DNA of 14,008 bases from Leucothrix mucor (GCA_011322515.1 DRMS01000258.1:1-14008), one strand, 5' to 3'. Positions 6,894 to 13,805 are shown, counted from the stretch's first letter. Notes: generated from the letters alone by a model not told the origin. Program-made: numbers and translations.

Positions 6894-7520
6894 TAAATAA
6901 GATGGCAGATACTTACACAAAGGGCTAAAGCTCACATCACAAATACTGGCAGGATTATCTGAATCGACGGGCTTCCAGCCTGATTTAATATGCCTGCTTT
7001 TTAAATATTCACGTGCTTTACGAAAGCTTTCAAAACCGCTACCTGAAATATTACTTTCCGCCACTTCATCATAAACAAAGAAATAGGCAAACTGTTTTTT
7101 AGGATCAATTTTATTCAGTTGCTGACGTAATCCGCTATTATTTTTTTCTAGGGTGTCGAAATGATGCCAGTCTTTACTTCCTTCAATATCCTGCGCATGA
7201 AACATAATGCCGTGGTCATTATCGATCTGACCAAACAGTTGCCCATAATCAAGTGGGAAAATGCGCTTGCTACCCGCTGCGCCATCAGTTGCTTGCATGG
7301 CGGCATTGGTAAAAATCTTATCCGTATCCAGTACGATTAAGGAATCATCTTTGGCAATAATAAAAACAGGCGATAATTCGCTTTGATGTTCAATAGGAAT
7401 CTCTAATTGATACGCTTTGCTATTGTCGTGAATCAAGTTTACAACGGCAAGAATAATCAGTATGCCAACAGAGTTTGAAATAATATCAGTGAGTGAGTCT
7501 ACATTGATAAACTGTTTCAT
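6882..7520 (-). CDS. ExbD-like single-span membrane protein carrying an Asp at the membrane entry
   Basis: The 212-residue product has a very short cytoplasmic start, one membrane segment at about residues 12-31 (IISNSVGILIILAVVNLI) and a periplasmic domain of about 180 residues. Two acidic residues, D8 and D12, sit at the membrane entry. That topology and the position right after an ExbB-type gene match ExbD/TolR/MotB-like stator partners, in which a conserved Asp carries the proton. The periplasmic part (FPLDYGQLF, FDTLEKNNSGLRQQL, QFAYFFVYDE, FESFRKAREYLKSRH, WKP) is not one I can name. The start overlaps the stop of the previous gene by four bases (ATGA), so the two are coupled. The function is inferred from topology and neighbours, not from a clear family signature. 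Confidence 0.75.
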   Translation of the reverse strand: MKQFINVDSLTDIISNSVGILIILAVVNLIHDNSKAYQLEIPIEHQSELSPVFIIAKDDSLIVLDTDKIFTNAAMQATDGAAGSKRIFPLDYGQLFGQIDNDHGIMFHAQDIEGSKDWHHFDTLEKNNSGLRQQLNKIDPKKQFAYFFVYDEVAESNISGSGFESFRKAREYLKSRHIKSGWKPVDSDNPASICDVSFSPLCKYLPSYLGAS

Positions 7521-8167
7521 TGCGCCCCCTGTTGCTTAGAATGTCCTGACTCAAGAGTCGGCGTACCATTGATATTGAGTGTCCAGTTGGCATCAAGTGG
7601 TTCTAAACCAATACTGATACTGGCTGCATCGTCTGAGTACGCCATTACATCACGCACTTTATGATAGGCTTTGCCACCATTTGGGTAGATACCAAACAGG
7701 ATAAATTCTTCATAGAGGAAGTTGTGTTTCATCGCTTCTTCATTAATGAAGCGAATCTCTTTCAATAAATCAACGATATTATCCACATCAGGCGCAACTG
7801 CGAAATCATTCAGATCACCTTTATAGGCTTTTATATTGGCAATAAATTGTTCGCGCTGCACAATAATCGCAGCGACTTCATCACGCACACTAGCAGTGGT
7901 CACGACTTGTTGAAACTCTTTAAGACGTTTCACGGGTGGAACGATAATAATGCCATCGGGTAAACTAAACATTTGAAAAGCAACTTTATAACCTTGCTCT
8001 AACTCGGTTGCTATTTCAATCTTTTGTGGGCTATGAATACTGCTGAGAATATTAATAAAAGACAGCACGCCCATTACCGACAAAAAGATGCTTAAAAAAG
8101 GAAACAGACTGATGTCCAACTTTTTTTCGGGCAGATAACGCGCGTATCGACTCGCTCTACTTGCCAT
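7517..8167 (-). CDS. ExbD/TolR-like single-span membrane protein without the membrane Asp
   Basis: The start is taken at the ATG at 8167, giving 216 residues; a longer reading to 8236 would run through the end of the channel gene. A basic N-terminus (RASRYARYLPEKK) precedes LDISLFPFLSIFLSVMGVL at about residues 17-35, the shape of the ExbD/TolR membrane helix. In ExbD and TolR the motif is roughly P-hydrophobic-x-D; here the aligned residue is Ser26, so the proton-carrying Asp is missing from its usual place. The periplasmic part has a strand-helix pattern with repeated Val/Ile stretches. The gene overlaps the channel gene by 11 bases and the next gene by four, so all three are translationally coupled. 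No strong Shine-Dalgarno is seen. Confidence 0.78.
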   Translation of the reverse strand: MASRASRYARYLPEKKLDISLFPFLSIFLSVMGVLSFINILSSIHSPQKIEIATELEQGYKVAFQMFSLPDGIIIVPPVKRLKEFQQVVTTASVRDEVAAIIVQREQFIANIKAYKGDLNDFAVAPDVDNIVDLLKEIRFINEEAMKHNFLYEEFILFGIYPNGGKAYHKVRDVMAYSDDAASISIGLEPLDANWTLNINGTPTLESGHSKQQGAQ

Positions 8168-9131
8168 TGTTTTGTTCGATCTTATTTGCGAAAGTCGTTT
8201 CGTAGAGATCTTCCATCGTTTCTTGCAAGGCACCAATTTGGGTGCTTAATAGCTTGATTTCATTAGCCACAGATTGTACTGAAGAATCCGTTCCTGCTGT
8301 TTGCACTAGCGCACCATCAGTTGTAAGCATCATTGGTGCTACTGATTGTTTGCTGGCAAATAATGGTTTGATATCATGGAACCATGTTTCATCGAGGAGG
8401 ATCAAGTAAGCCTCTTCTTGCTTTTCTAGCCAGAGCATCATCATCATTAATGGCACGCTTAATAATAGCGCTAACAAGGTGGTATCAAATGCCGTTGCTA
8501 GTGAATTTGTTACTAAGGGCAGACTTTCTTTTAGCATGGCTGATACATCAGTAACGGAACTCGTTGCTGTCATTGCATCGGAGAAATGTGAAATACCGTT
8601 ACTGATTCCCCAAACTGTGCCAATAAAACCAATAATGGGAATAGCCCAGATCATAAAACGAGGCAAAGCATAAGAACCACGTAAAAACTCTCGCTCCTTA
8701 ATGCCAAAGGCTTCGTCAATATCATCACTTTTTCCTGTGTGGTTTAAATACAGGGTGGAACGCGACAATAACAAATTATTTTCTGGAATATTCGCTTGCT
8801 GACTGTGCTGTTGAATGCCATCAAGCGAAAGTTCTGTTGTATCAGCTACCTTAAAAAACTGGGAAAATTGCTGTGTAGCTTGCTTTTCTTGGGCTAATTT
8901 TTTACTTTTAAGCCAGAGATGAAAGAAACTGGCGGTAAAGAACCATAAGATAATGGGTGAAATCCAGTTGCCAACAAATATCTTGAGCCCACGACTAATA
9001 TCAGTTGCACCAAAAATAAAAAAGAGTATCAAGGCAGGGATTAATACAAACAGTGCCATTAATAGTATGGGCTGTTTAAACGATTGTTCAACAGGGTATA
9101 GGCTGGAGTCTATTGGATTTATTTTTTTCAT
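8157..9131 (-). CDS. MotA/TolQ/ExbB-type proton-channel subunit
   Basis: The 324-residue inner-membrane protein has helices at about 21-41, 52-73, 158-180 and 208-235. The last pair holds the family core: WAIPIIGFIGTVWGISNGI and NSLATAFDTTLLALLLSVP, with threonines expected to line the ion path. MotA/TolQ/ExbB proteins form pentamers around two single-span partners and convert proton or sodium flow into mechanical work. Unlike classical ExbB/TolQ, it has an extra N-terminal helix pair and an 80-residue cytoplasmic tail ending in a short coil (KLLSTQIGALQETMEDLYE). It is the first gene of the five-gene cluster and overlaps the ExbD-like gene by 11 bases. The ATG at 9131 lacks a clear Shine-Dalgarno (AAAGTAATAAAAAAT precedes it). 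The load it drives is not known. Confidence 0.9.
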   Translation of the reverse strand: MKKINPIDSSLYPVEQSFKQPILLMALFVLIPALILFFIFGATDISRGLKIFVGNWISPIILWFFTASFFHLWLKSKKLAQEKQATQQFSQFFKVADTTELSLDGIQQHSQQANIPENNLLLSRSTLYLNHTGKSDDIDEAFGIKEREFLRGSYALPRFMIWAIPIIGFIGTVWGISNGISHFSDAMTATSSVTDVSAMLKESLPLVTNSLATAFDTTLLALLLSVPLMMMMLWLEKQEEAYLILLDETWFHDIKPLFASKQSVAPMMLTTDGALVQTAGTDSSVQSVANEIKLLSTQIGALQETMEDLYETTFANKIEQNNGK

Positions 9132-9253
9132 ATTTTTTATTACTTTAAATTTCTAATAATGCATTGTTCCCACGCTTAGCTTCACGTTAGGCTTGTTGAC
9201 ACAGAGCGTCTACAGATGTGTTACTACGCTGAAAGGCTGTGCAAGATAATCAA

Positions 9254-9766
9254 TTATTCACTATTTTCAAAACGGATCATTTCAACCCGCCAATCATCAT
9301 GGTCACAATGAAGAATAAGACAAGATGGTCCACCATGATTGCGTATTAGTCCTGCTGCACCTGGGTTAATAATCCAAGGAAGTGCAGTATCATCAACCAA
9401 CTGCTTATGGGTGTGACCATACACCACAAGCCTTGAGTCTGCATGTTTTTCACGCATAGAGGAGTGGGATGGCTTGCTCCTTCCATGTTCGTGACCATGC
9501 TCAATGGATATTTTCCCCTTTGGTAATTGCAAGCTGATTTCATTCGCTAATGAGCCGCTCTCATGACAATAAGGATCATTATTACCTGCAACCACAAATA
9601 TTTGACCTGTTTTGGGTTGCATTGCATTTAAAACTGCTTCGCCACAGATATCGCCTGCGTGAATCGCATAATCACATGTGTTGATTAAGGTAATAATGCG
9701 CTCATCGACATGTGAATGTGTGTCTGAAATAATCCCAATGGTTAGATTATTATTGTCTATTTTCAT
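9254..9766 (-). CDS. YfcE/MJ0936-type metallophosphoesterase
   Basis: This 170-residue cytoplasmic protein has the complete calcineurin-like metal site: SDTHSH (14-19), HAGDICG (36-42), AGNND (60-64), EHGHEHG (89-95) and YGHTH (116-120), followed by NPG (134-136). Family members such as YfcE of E. coli are Mn-dependent phosphodiesterases with low specificity in vitro, and their physiological substrate is unclear. The length is typical. The ATG at 9766 is six bases after the stop of the kinase-like gene, so it is the last gene of the four-gene unit starting at 11331. I see no strong terminator in the 122 bases between it and the channel gene; a weak AGCGT...ACGCT hairpin is present. Confidence 0.9.
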   Translation of the reverse strand: MKIDNNNLTIGIISDTHSHVDERIITLINTCDYAIHAGDICGEAVLNAMQPKTGQIFVVAGNNDPYCHESGSLANEISLQLPKGKISIEHGHEHGRSKPSHSSMREKHADSRLVVYGHTHKQLVDDTALPWIINPGAAGLIRNHGGPSCLILHCDHDDWRVEMIRFENSE

Positions 9767-9772
9767 CCCGTT

Positions 9773-10363
9773 TTAAGCTCTCCGCGTGTAAGGATCAATT
9801 ACCACTATCTCACCTGAATCTATTTTTTTCATCAAGTTGTCACCATGCAAATCCCAAGCAAGTACATTTTTATGTTGTGCGTAAAAATCATACAACTGAC
9901 TAATTTCTTTTGCCAGTTTTTTGCCATATTGTTCTTCTACTACGGCTAGAATATGCGTGCGTTCACTATCATCTCGCCAATCCATCCCCTTGACACTTTT
10001 ATTAAAAAACGCCGTATCCTTATCTTCTAGATGTACTAATTTTTCAATAACATAAATGTAACGATAATCGGTTTCCTTTCCTGAGAAAATCTCTTCCTTT
10101 GAGGGTCTAACAGGGATAATCGCACCGTCCTCATCAATAATACCAATGTGATCAACATTGGGCGTTTTTGTAAGCTTGAGTGTTTTGATTGCTTCGCAAA
10201 AATATTCTAGCCCCAAGGAACGTTTTTCTAATAATACATGCTCAGGATCAAAATCATAAACATTGGTTAAAAATGTCAATATACATTTATCACAAATAAT
10301 TTGTTCATATTCCTCATTAACAAAATGAGTCAGAATCTCTTTTCGTTGCGCATCTGTTTTCAT
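9773..10363 (-). CDS. Kinase-like protein with a DLHGDN catalytic-loop motif
   Basis: I do not recognise the family of this 196-residue protein. Near its end it has AWDLHGDNLM (169-178) followed by IVVIDPY (186-192). This is the H-G-D-x-x-x-N / I-D-P arrangement of aminoglycoside-phosphotransferase and protein-kinase catalytic loops, in which the Asp is the base and the Asn and later Asp bind metal. The usual N-terminal lobe with a glycine loop and Lys is not obvious; residues 40-110 (EHVLLEKRSLGLEYF, YRYIYVIEKLV) may be a reduced nucleotide-binding lobe with Glu/Lys pairs. At 196 residues it is shorter than typical APH enzymes. It abuts the methyltransferase gene without a gap. It may be a small atypical kinase; the substrate is unknown. 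Confidence 0.7.
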   Translation of the reverse strand: MKTDAQRKEILTHFVNEEYEQIICDKCILTFLTNVYDFDPEHVLLEKRSLGLEYFCEAIKTLKLTKTPNVDHIGIIDEDGAIIPVRPSKEEIFSGKETDYRYIYVIEKLVHLEDKDTAFFNKSVKGMDWRDDSERTHILAVVEEQYGKKLAKEISQLYDFYAQHKNVLAWDLHGDNLMKKIDSGEIVVIDPYTRRA

Positions 10364-10951
10364 TTATTGCTCCCCAATAGTCGCTAGATGAATCGTATAT
10401 TTAGCTCCTTGTTTTATTTTCTTATAATGACCAAATATTTCTTTTAAATTACGTTTCATGTATTGGCGCAAGCCATTAATAGTTACCAGATAAAGCCGAC
10501 CTCCTGGTTTTAGACAATCTCGCGCATCATGGAGCATCAGTGACATCATTTCCTTGCCCACTTTAGCGGGCACATTGGAAGCAATTAGGTCAAACCTCAA
10601 TGCTGGGTCTACATGCTGAAACCCATTACTTAACATCGCTTTGGCATTATTAATCTGATTAAGTGTTGCGTTTTTATTGCTGTATTCAACCGCCATAAAA
10701 TCTTTATCAACGAGTAAAGTTTGCCCTTGTGGAGCCAATTTTGCCAATGTTAATCCAATCGGACCATAACCACAGCCAAGATCAAAACAATCATCTTCAG
10801 GATTGACTTTAATATAGTTCATTAATAAGCGCGTACCATCATCAATCTCACGAGGAGAAAATATCCCCCATGTACTGCGATAATTTAAACGCTGACCTGC
10901 AAGTTCTTCGCTAAATTTTATGTCGTTGCGTAACGCGTCAAGATGGTTCAT
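10364..10951 (-). CDS. RsmC/RlmG-like class I SAM-dependent methyltransferase
   Basis: The 195-residue protein is a single Rossmann methyltransferase domain. Motif I is DLGCGYGPIG (57-66), VDKD (81-84) binds the ribose of S-adenosylmethionine, and SNVPAK (125-130) takes the place of the NPPF catalytic motif seen in rRNA and DNA N-methyltransferases. The lead-in GIFSPREIDDGTRLLM (29-44) matches the entry to the C-terminal domain of RsmC and RlmG, which methylate guanines of 16S and 23S rRNA. Full RsmC has an extra N-terminal domain that is absent here, and NVPA instead of NPPF leaves the substrate open. The gene overlaps the SirB2-like gene by four bases (ATGA) and directly abuts the kinase-like gene. 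Confidence 0.85.
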   Translation of the reverse strand: MNHLDALRNDIKFSEELAGQRLNYRSTWGIFSPREIDDGTRLLMNYIKVNPEDDCFDLGCGYGPIGLTLAKLAPQGQTLLVDKDFMAVEYSNKNATLNQINNAKAMLSNGFQHVDPALRFDLIASNVPAKVGKEMMSLMLHDARDCLKPGGRLYLVTINGLRQYMKRNLKEIFGHYKKIKQGAKYTIHLATIGEQ

Positions 10952-11331
10952 GTTGCAACACCCAATAATTGTTTAGCAAAATCAGTATTAATGGCGAGTA
11001 AAAAGGTAAAGGCAAATGCCGCTAGCCCTAATAACCATAAAAGAATGGCGACAGGTTTACTCAGCCCAGACTTTAAGGCAATCACCCCAAATGTGACATA
11101 AAGTAAAAAACCAATCATCATAGTGATGACCCAGCTATTTGCAAAGGATATATTTGCTATCATAAATACCATTGCAACTCCCGTACCAAATAATCCTAAC
11201 GAGGTGAGCGCGGCTAATGAAGTCATTACGCTTGAGGTTTTACCTGCCAGCATGAAACCACCACGTATTAAATAGATAAGCAAAGACAGACCAATAATAA
11301 CCAGATGTGAGGTAAGCAGGGTATGACTCAT
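10948..11331 (-). CDS. SirB2-family membrane protein
   Basis: The start is set at the ATG at 11331 (127 residues), which has AAGGAA about six bases upstream and begins MSHTLLTSHLVIIGLSLLIY, as in SirB2 proteins. A reading extended to 11391 would enter repeat sequence. Four membrane helices fill the chain, and YLIRGGFML near residues 20-28 is the family's recognisable piece. SirB2 is described as an invasion-gene expression up-regulator in Salmonella, but most homologues have no proven role. It is first in the four-gene unit. An inverted repeat at 11370-11424 lies in its leader. Confidence 0.82.
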   Translation of the reverse strand: MSHTLLTSHLVIIGLSLLIYLIRGGFMLAGKTSSVMTSLAALTSLGLFGTGVAMVFMIANISFANSWVITMMIGFLLYVTFGVIALKSGLSKPVAILLWLLGLAAFAFTFLLAINTDFAKQLLGVAT

Positions 11332-11369
11332 AACAATTCCTTTTAATTTAGCTAAAAAACTTATCTCTC

Positions 11370-11424
11370 GCAGAGGCGCAAAGTACGCCAAGAAAAGATG
11401 AGAAAAAACCTTTGCGTACTCTGC
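11370..11424. repeat. Imperfect inverted repeat in the leader of the SirB2 operon
   Basis: GCAGAGGCGCAAAG (11370-11383) pairs with CTTTGCGTACTCTGC (11410-11424), allowing one bulge. The words CGCAAAG and GCAGAG are typical of a widespread dispersed repeat and also appear at 2650-2680. It lies 39 bases before the SirB2 start, so it could affect expression, but its age and function are unknown. Confidence 0.5.
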
Positions 11425-11430
11425 ATCCTT

Positions 11431-11464
11431 GCTTGAGAATTATTTCTCAAGCCTTAATTTTTTA
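11431..11464. terminator. Perfect 9-bp hairpin downstream of purK
   Basis: GCTTGAGAA (11431-11439) pairs with TTCTCAAGC (11444-11452) around TTAT. In the plus direction it is followed by CTTAATTTTTTAT, the form of an intrinsic terminator; in the minus direction, which purK uses, no T-run follows. The hairpin begins two bases after the reconstructed original purK stop, so it may still end or protect the purK transcript. The 161-bp element now separates it from the gene. Confidence 0.5.
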
Positions 11465-11473
11465 TGGCACTAA

Positions 11474-11634
11474 GGAACGTGCACGAAACAACTTCCCGAT
11501 CTCTAACTTGCCTTTTTATCCCAGCTTAGATGATCTCATTCGTTGCGTAGAGTCACCATGCGCCTCATGAGTTCATCCAAGCTGAGATAAAAATTCTGCG
11601 TTAGAACTTCGGGAAGTTATTCCGTGCACGTTCC
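11474..11634. mobile_element. 161-bp palindromic MITE-like element, copy B, inside the 3' end of purK
   Basis: The ends are GGAACGTGCACG and CGTGCACGTTCC, and the halves are inverted repeats of about 80 bases. TAA at 11471-11473 and again at 11635-11637 gives a 3-bp target duplication. It has the same length and orientation as copy A and differs at about 12 positions. Two of these are paired: A to T near the left end and T to A near the right end, which keeps the termini complementary. It has no gene of its own but supplies the last codons and stop of purK. Confidence 0.88.
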
Positions 11635-12757
11635 TAAAAACAGTATTTGCTTCTTTTTGAGCTATCTCTGTTGTCTTTGCTAAGGTATTAAAATGTCCCA
11701 TTTTACGCCCTGCTCGTGCTTCGCGCTTGGCATATAAGTGCAATTTTGATTTGCCGCTATTCAATAGTGGCGCAGCATTCAATACAGGCTTATCCAATGA
11801 TAAATCCCATAAATCACCGAGTATATTCGTCATTACCACAGGGCTTAATAAACGAGTATCCGCAAAGGGCAAGCCACAAATAGCGCGTACTTGCTGCTCA
11901 AACTGCGATGTTATACAAGCATCCATGCTGTAATGCCCACTATTATGTGTTCGTGGCGCAATTTCATTGACTAAAAGCTCATTTTTTTGGCTAATAAAAA
12001 ACTCAACCGCCAATACACCGATATAATCCATTTTATCAGCAATACGTTTTGCCGCAACTTGCGCAGCTTGCATAATATCCTCATTAGCACGGGCAGGCAC
12101 AATGCTTTGATGCAAAATACCCTCCACATGGATATTTTCAGCGACAGGAAAACAATGACTCTCACCTGTTTCTTTTCGGGCTAAAATCACTGAAATTTCA
12201 CATTTTAGATCAATCATTTGCTCCAACACACAATGCTGGCGCTCAAAATTATTATAAGCCTGTTGAACTTCCTCTAATGAATTAACGCGACATTGCCCTT
12301 TGCCATCATACCCAAAGCGCGCTGTTTTCATAATGGCAGGAAAATCTATTTTATCAACCGCTGCGGCTATTTCTGAATAGGTAGTAATAGAACCATAAGG
12401 CACAGGTAATAAACCACAAGAGCGAATAAACGCTTTTTCCACATTGCGATCTTGTGCTTTTTCAAGCGCAGCAGCATGAGGATGAACAGAACAGAATGTT
12501 GATAGTTTTTCTAAAACATGGGCAGGGATATTTTCAAACTCGGTGGTAATAACATCGCAGTGTTGTCCCAATTGCTCCATTGCTTCTACATCATCGTATG
12601 CTGCAATAATATGCTTATCTGCAATTAGTCCCGCAGGACTATAAGGGTCAGGCTCTAACACGATTACACGATATCCCAGATCATGCGCTGCGCTAACAAA
12701 CATGCGCCCAAGTTGACCGCCACCTAACATACCAATTGTTGAATCGGGTAAAATCAT
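11573..12757 (-). CDS. purK: 5-(carboxyamino)imidazole ribonucleotide synthase with an element-derived C-terminus
   Basis: PurK carboxylates AIR using ATP and bicarbonate to give N5-CAIR, which PurE converts to CAIR in de novo purine synthesis. The ATG at 12757 has AAGG five bases upstream and starts with the ATP-grasp entry IGMLGGGQLGRM; a reading to 12874 would add 39 residues from a repeat region. Further hallmarks are AIMKTARFGYDGKGQ, VLEQMID, VLAVEFF, NEIAPRTHNSGHYSMDA and SQFEQQVRAICGLP. The protein has 394 residues, longer than the 355 of E. coli PurK. The last 20 (from RNVHG to SQLG) are encoded by the 161-bp element; without it the frame would end after SAIKN at 379. The catalytic domain is complete, so the enzyme is probably active. 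Confidence 0.93.
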   Translation of the reverse strand: MILPDSTIGMLGGGQLGRMFVSAAHDLGYRVIVLEPDPYSPAGLIADKHIIAAYDDVEAMEQLGQHCDVITTEFENIPAHVLEKLSTFCSVHPHAAALEKAQDRNVEKAFIRSCGLLPVPYGSITTYSEIAAAVDKIDFPAIMKTARFGYDGKGQCRVNSLEEVQQAYNNFERQHCVLEQMIDLKCEISVILARKETGESHCFPVAENIHVEGILHQSIVPARANEDIMQAAQVAAKRIADKMDYIGVLAVEFFISQKNELLVNEIAPRTHNSGHYSMDACITSQFEQQVRAICGLPFADTRLLSPVVMTNILGDLWDLSLDKPVLNAAPLLNSGKSKLHLYAKREARAGRKMGHFNTLAKTTEIAQKEANTVFRNVHGITSRSSNAEFLSQLG

Positions 12758-12798
12758 AAGAACCTTATACACCACAAAAACTAATTTAAAAACATTAA

Positions 12799-12954
12799 AC
12801 CACAGAATACATAGAACACACGGAAAAGCATCATTTATCCACTGCAAGCATTCTGACTCTTGCGTTACTCCCATAATCTTTTAAGTGTGGGATCTCTTGA
12901 GTCTATTTTTAAACTAGTGTGGATGATTTCCGTGTGTTCTGTGTATCCCGTGGT
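12799..12954. repeat. Inverted repeat between purE and purK
   Basis: ACCACAGAATACATAGAACA (12799-12818) continues to 12825 and pairs with 12928-12954 (TTCCGTGTGTTCTGTGTATC onward): 27-base arms with three mismatches and 102 bases between. The arms belong to a common class of ACCACAGA...ACACACGGAA repeats. The unit fills most of the 205-base gap between the two purine genes, which in many relatives are adjacent or overlapping. It holds no gene. Confidence 0.65.
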
Positions 12955-12962
12955 AGTTTTTT

Positions 12963-13454
12963 TTATTCTGGAGGCAATGCCATATTTATCGCTATCTGGC
13001 GTTGCTCATCACGAAACTCAGCCAGTTTTTTAGCTAAGTCAGCATCATTATTCGCCAGTAAAGAAATTGCAAATAAAGCCGCATTAGCCGCACCCGCTTC
13101 GCCGATCGCGAAAGTTGCTACAGGAACCCCTTTTGGCATTTGCACAATTGAATGCAAGGAGTCTATCCCTTTTAAATAACGCGTCCCCACAGGAACACCT
13201 AAAATAGGCACCGTAGTCTTAGCCGCCAACATCCCAGGTAAATGTGCCGCACCACCTGCGCCTGCAATAATAGCCTGTAAACCACGCTCTCTAGCAGTAC
13301 TGGCATAGTCAAATAATAAATCAGGGGTGCGATGCGCTGAAACGACGCGATACTCATGGGGAATGGAAAAATGCTCCAACTGCTCAACCGCCTTGGACAT
13401 AACATTCCAATCACTATTACTCCCCATGACTACACTAATAACAGGTTGAGACAT
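12963..13454 (-). CDS. purE: N5-carboxyaminoimidazole ribonucleotide mutase
   Basis: PurE moves the carboxyl group of N5-CAIR to carbon 4 to give CAIR, the step after PurK. The ATG at 13454 has GGAGGGA five bases upstream and yields 163 residues, the usual class I length. Motifs are VMGSNSDW near the start (phosphate and nucleotide site), SAHRTP with the catalytic-site histidine, GAGGAAHLPGM and ILGVPV. A reading from 13631 would add 59 residues that cross the promoter and is rejected. purK follows on the same strand after a 205-base repeat-filled gap, so the two probably share the promoter at 13486-13515. Confidence 0.95.
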   Translation of the reverse strand: MSQPVISVVMGSNSDWNVMSKAVEQLEHFSIPHEYRVVSAHRTPDLLFDYASTARERGLQAIIAGAGGAAHLPGMLAAKTTVPILGVPVGTRYLKGIDSLHSIVQMPKGVPVATFAIGEAGAANAALFAISLLANNDADLAKKLAEFRDEQRQIAINMALPPE

Positions 13455-13467
13455 CGCAATCCCTCCA
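13455..13467 (-). promoter_or_regulatory. Strong ribosome binding site of purE
   Basis: On the minus strand GGAGGGA precedes TTGCG and the ATG at 13454. This is the clearest Shine-Dalgarno in the window and decides the start of purE. Confidence 0.8.
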
Positions 13468-13485
13468 AAATCAATAAAATCGCGC

Positions 13486-13515
13486 ATTATATAGGGAATT
13501 GTGAATTTATTCCAA
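13486..13515 (-). promoter_or_regulatory. Candidate sigma-70 promoter of purE(K)
   Basis: On the minus strand there is a perfect TATAAT (13486-13491) with an 18-base spacer from TTGGAA (13510-13515), a fair -35 box. Transcription would start about 25 bases before the purE ATG. No clear PurR-type operator palindrome is visible. The palindromic element upstream (13638-13805) leaves this promoter intact. Confidence 0.65.
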
Positions 13516-13637
13516 AAACTGTAAAACTTATAGTGGTCAAGTCTTTCCGTACATGTACATTGAAATGTCGAGGAAATTAATTGTCTTCTGCCTTTGAGCG
13601 TCTGAATGATGTTCCTGACTAGGCATAGCATTTTATT

Positions 13638-13805
13638 GGCTACCAGTTTAAGGCGGGGCAGTTCATGTTTCTGCTATTCACCCGCACCCTTCGACAAGCT
13701 CAGGAAGCGGTGTCCTGAGTCTACCGAAGGGCTAGCTCCCTGAGCTTGTCGAAGGGTGCGGGTTGTTTGCTATAACATTACTTGTCTCGCCTTAAGTTGG
13801 TAGCC
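13638..13805. mobile_element. 168-bp REP-cored palindromic element, complete copy with 8-bp target duplication
   Basis: The ends are GGCTACCAGTTTAAGGCGGG and its near-inverse CTTAAGTTGGTAGCC. Arms of about 50 bases surround a 70-base core (13687-13756) made of CCCTTCGACAAGCTCAG palindromes. ATTTTATT at 13630-13637 and again at 13806-13813 is a perfect 8-bp direct repeat, which shows insertion as a unit. There is no coding capacity. It lies 184 bases upstream of the purE start. The GGC ends and 8-bp duplication would fit mobilisation by an IS1595- or ISL3-like transposase, but this is only suggestive. Confidence 0.88.

Noticed and set aside
8168..8236. Longer start for the first ExbD-like gene
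   Set aside because: The added residues come from the end of the channel gene in another frame and no ribosome binding site supports it.
5485..9131. Zorya defence system or Tol-Pal operon
   Set aside because: The channel and single-span partners fit the superfamily, but no ZorC, ZorD, ZorE, TolA, TolB, Pal or OmpA-like peptidoglycan-binding domain is visible.
11332..11391. Longer start for the SirB2-like gene
   Set aside because: It reaches into the inverted repeat, and the ATG at 11331 has AAGGAA at the right distance.
12758..12874. N-terminal extension of purK by 39 residues
   Set aside because: It lies in repeat-rich intergenic sequence, and the ATG at 12757 has a good ribosome binding site right before the ATP-grasp glycine loop.
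13455..13631. N-terminal extension of purE by 59 residues
   Set aside because: It would run through a TATAAT promoter and a strong Shine-Dalgarno; PurE proteins begin at the SQPVISVVMGSNSDW region.
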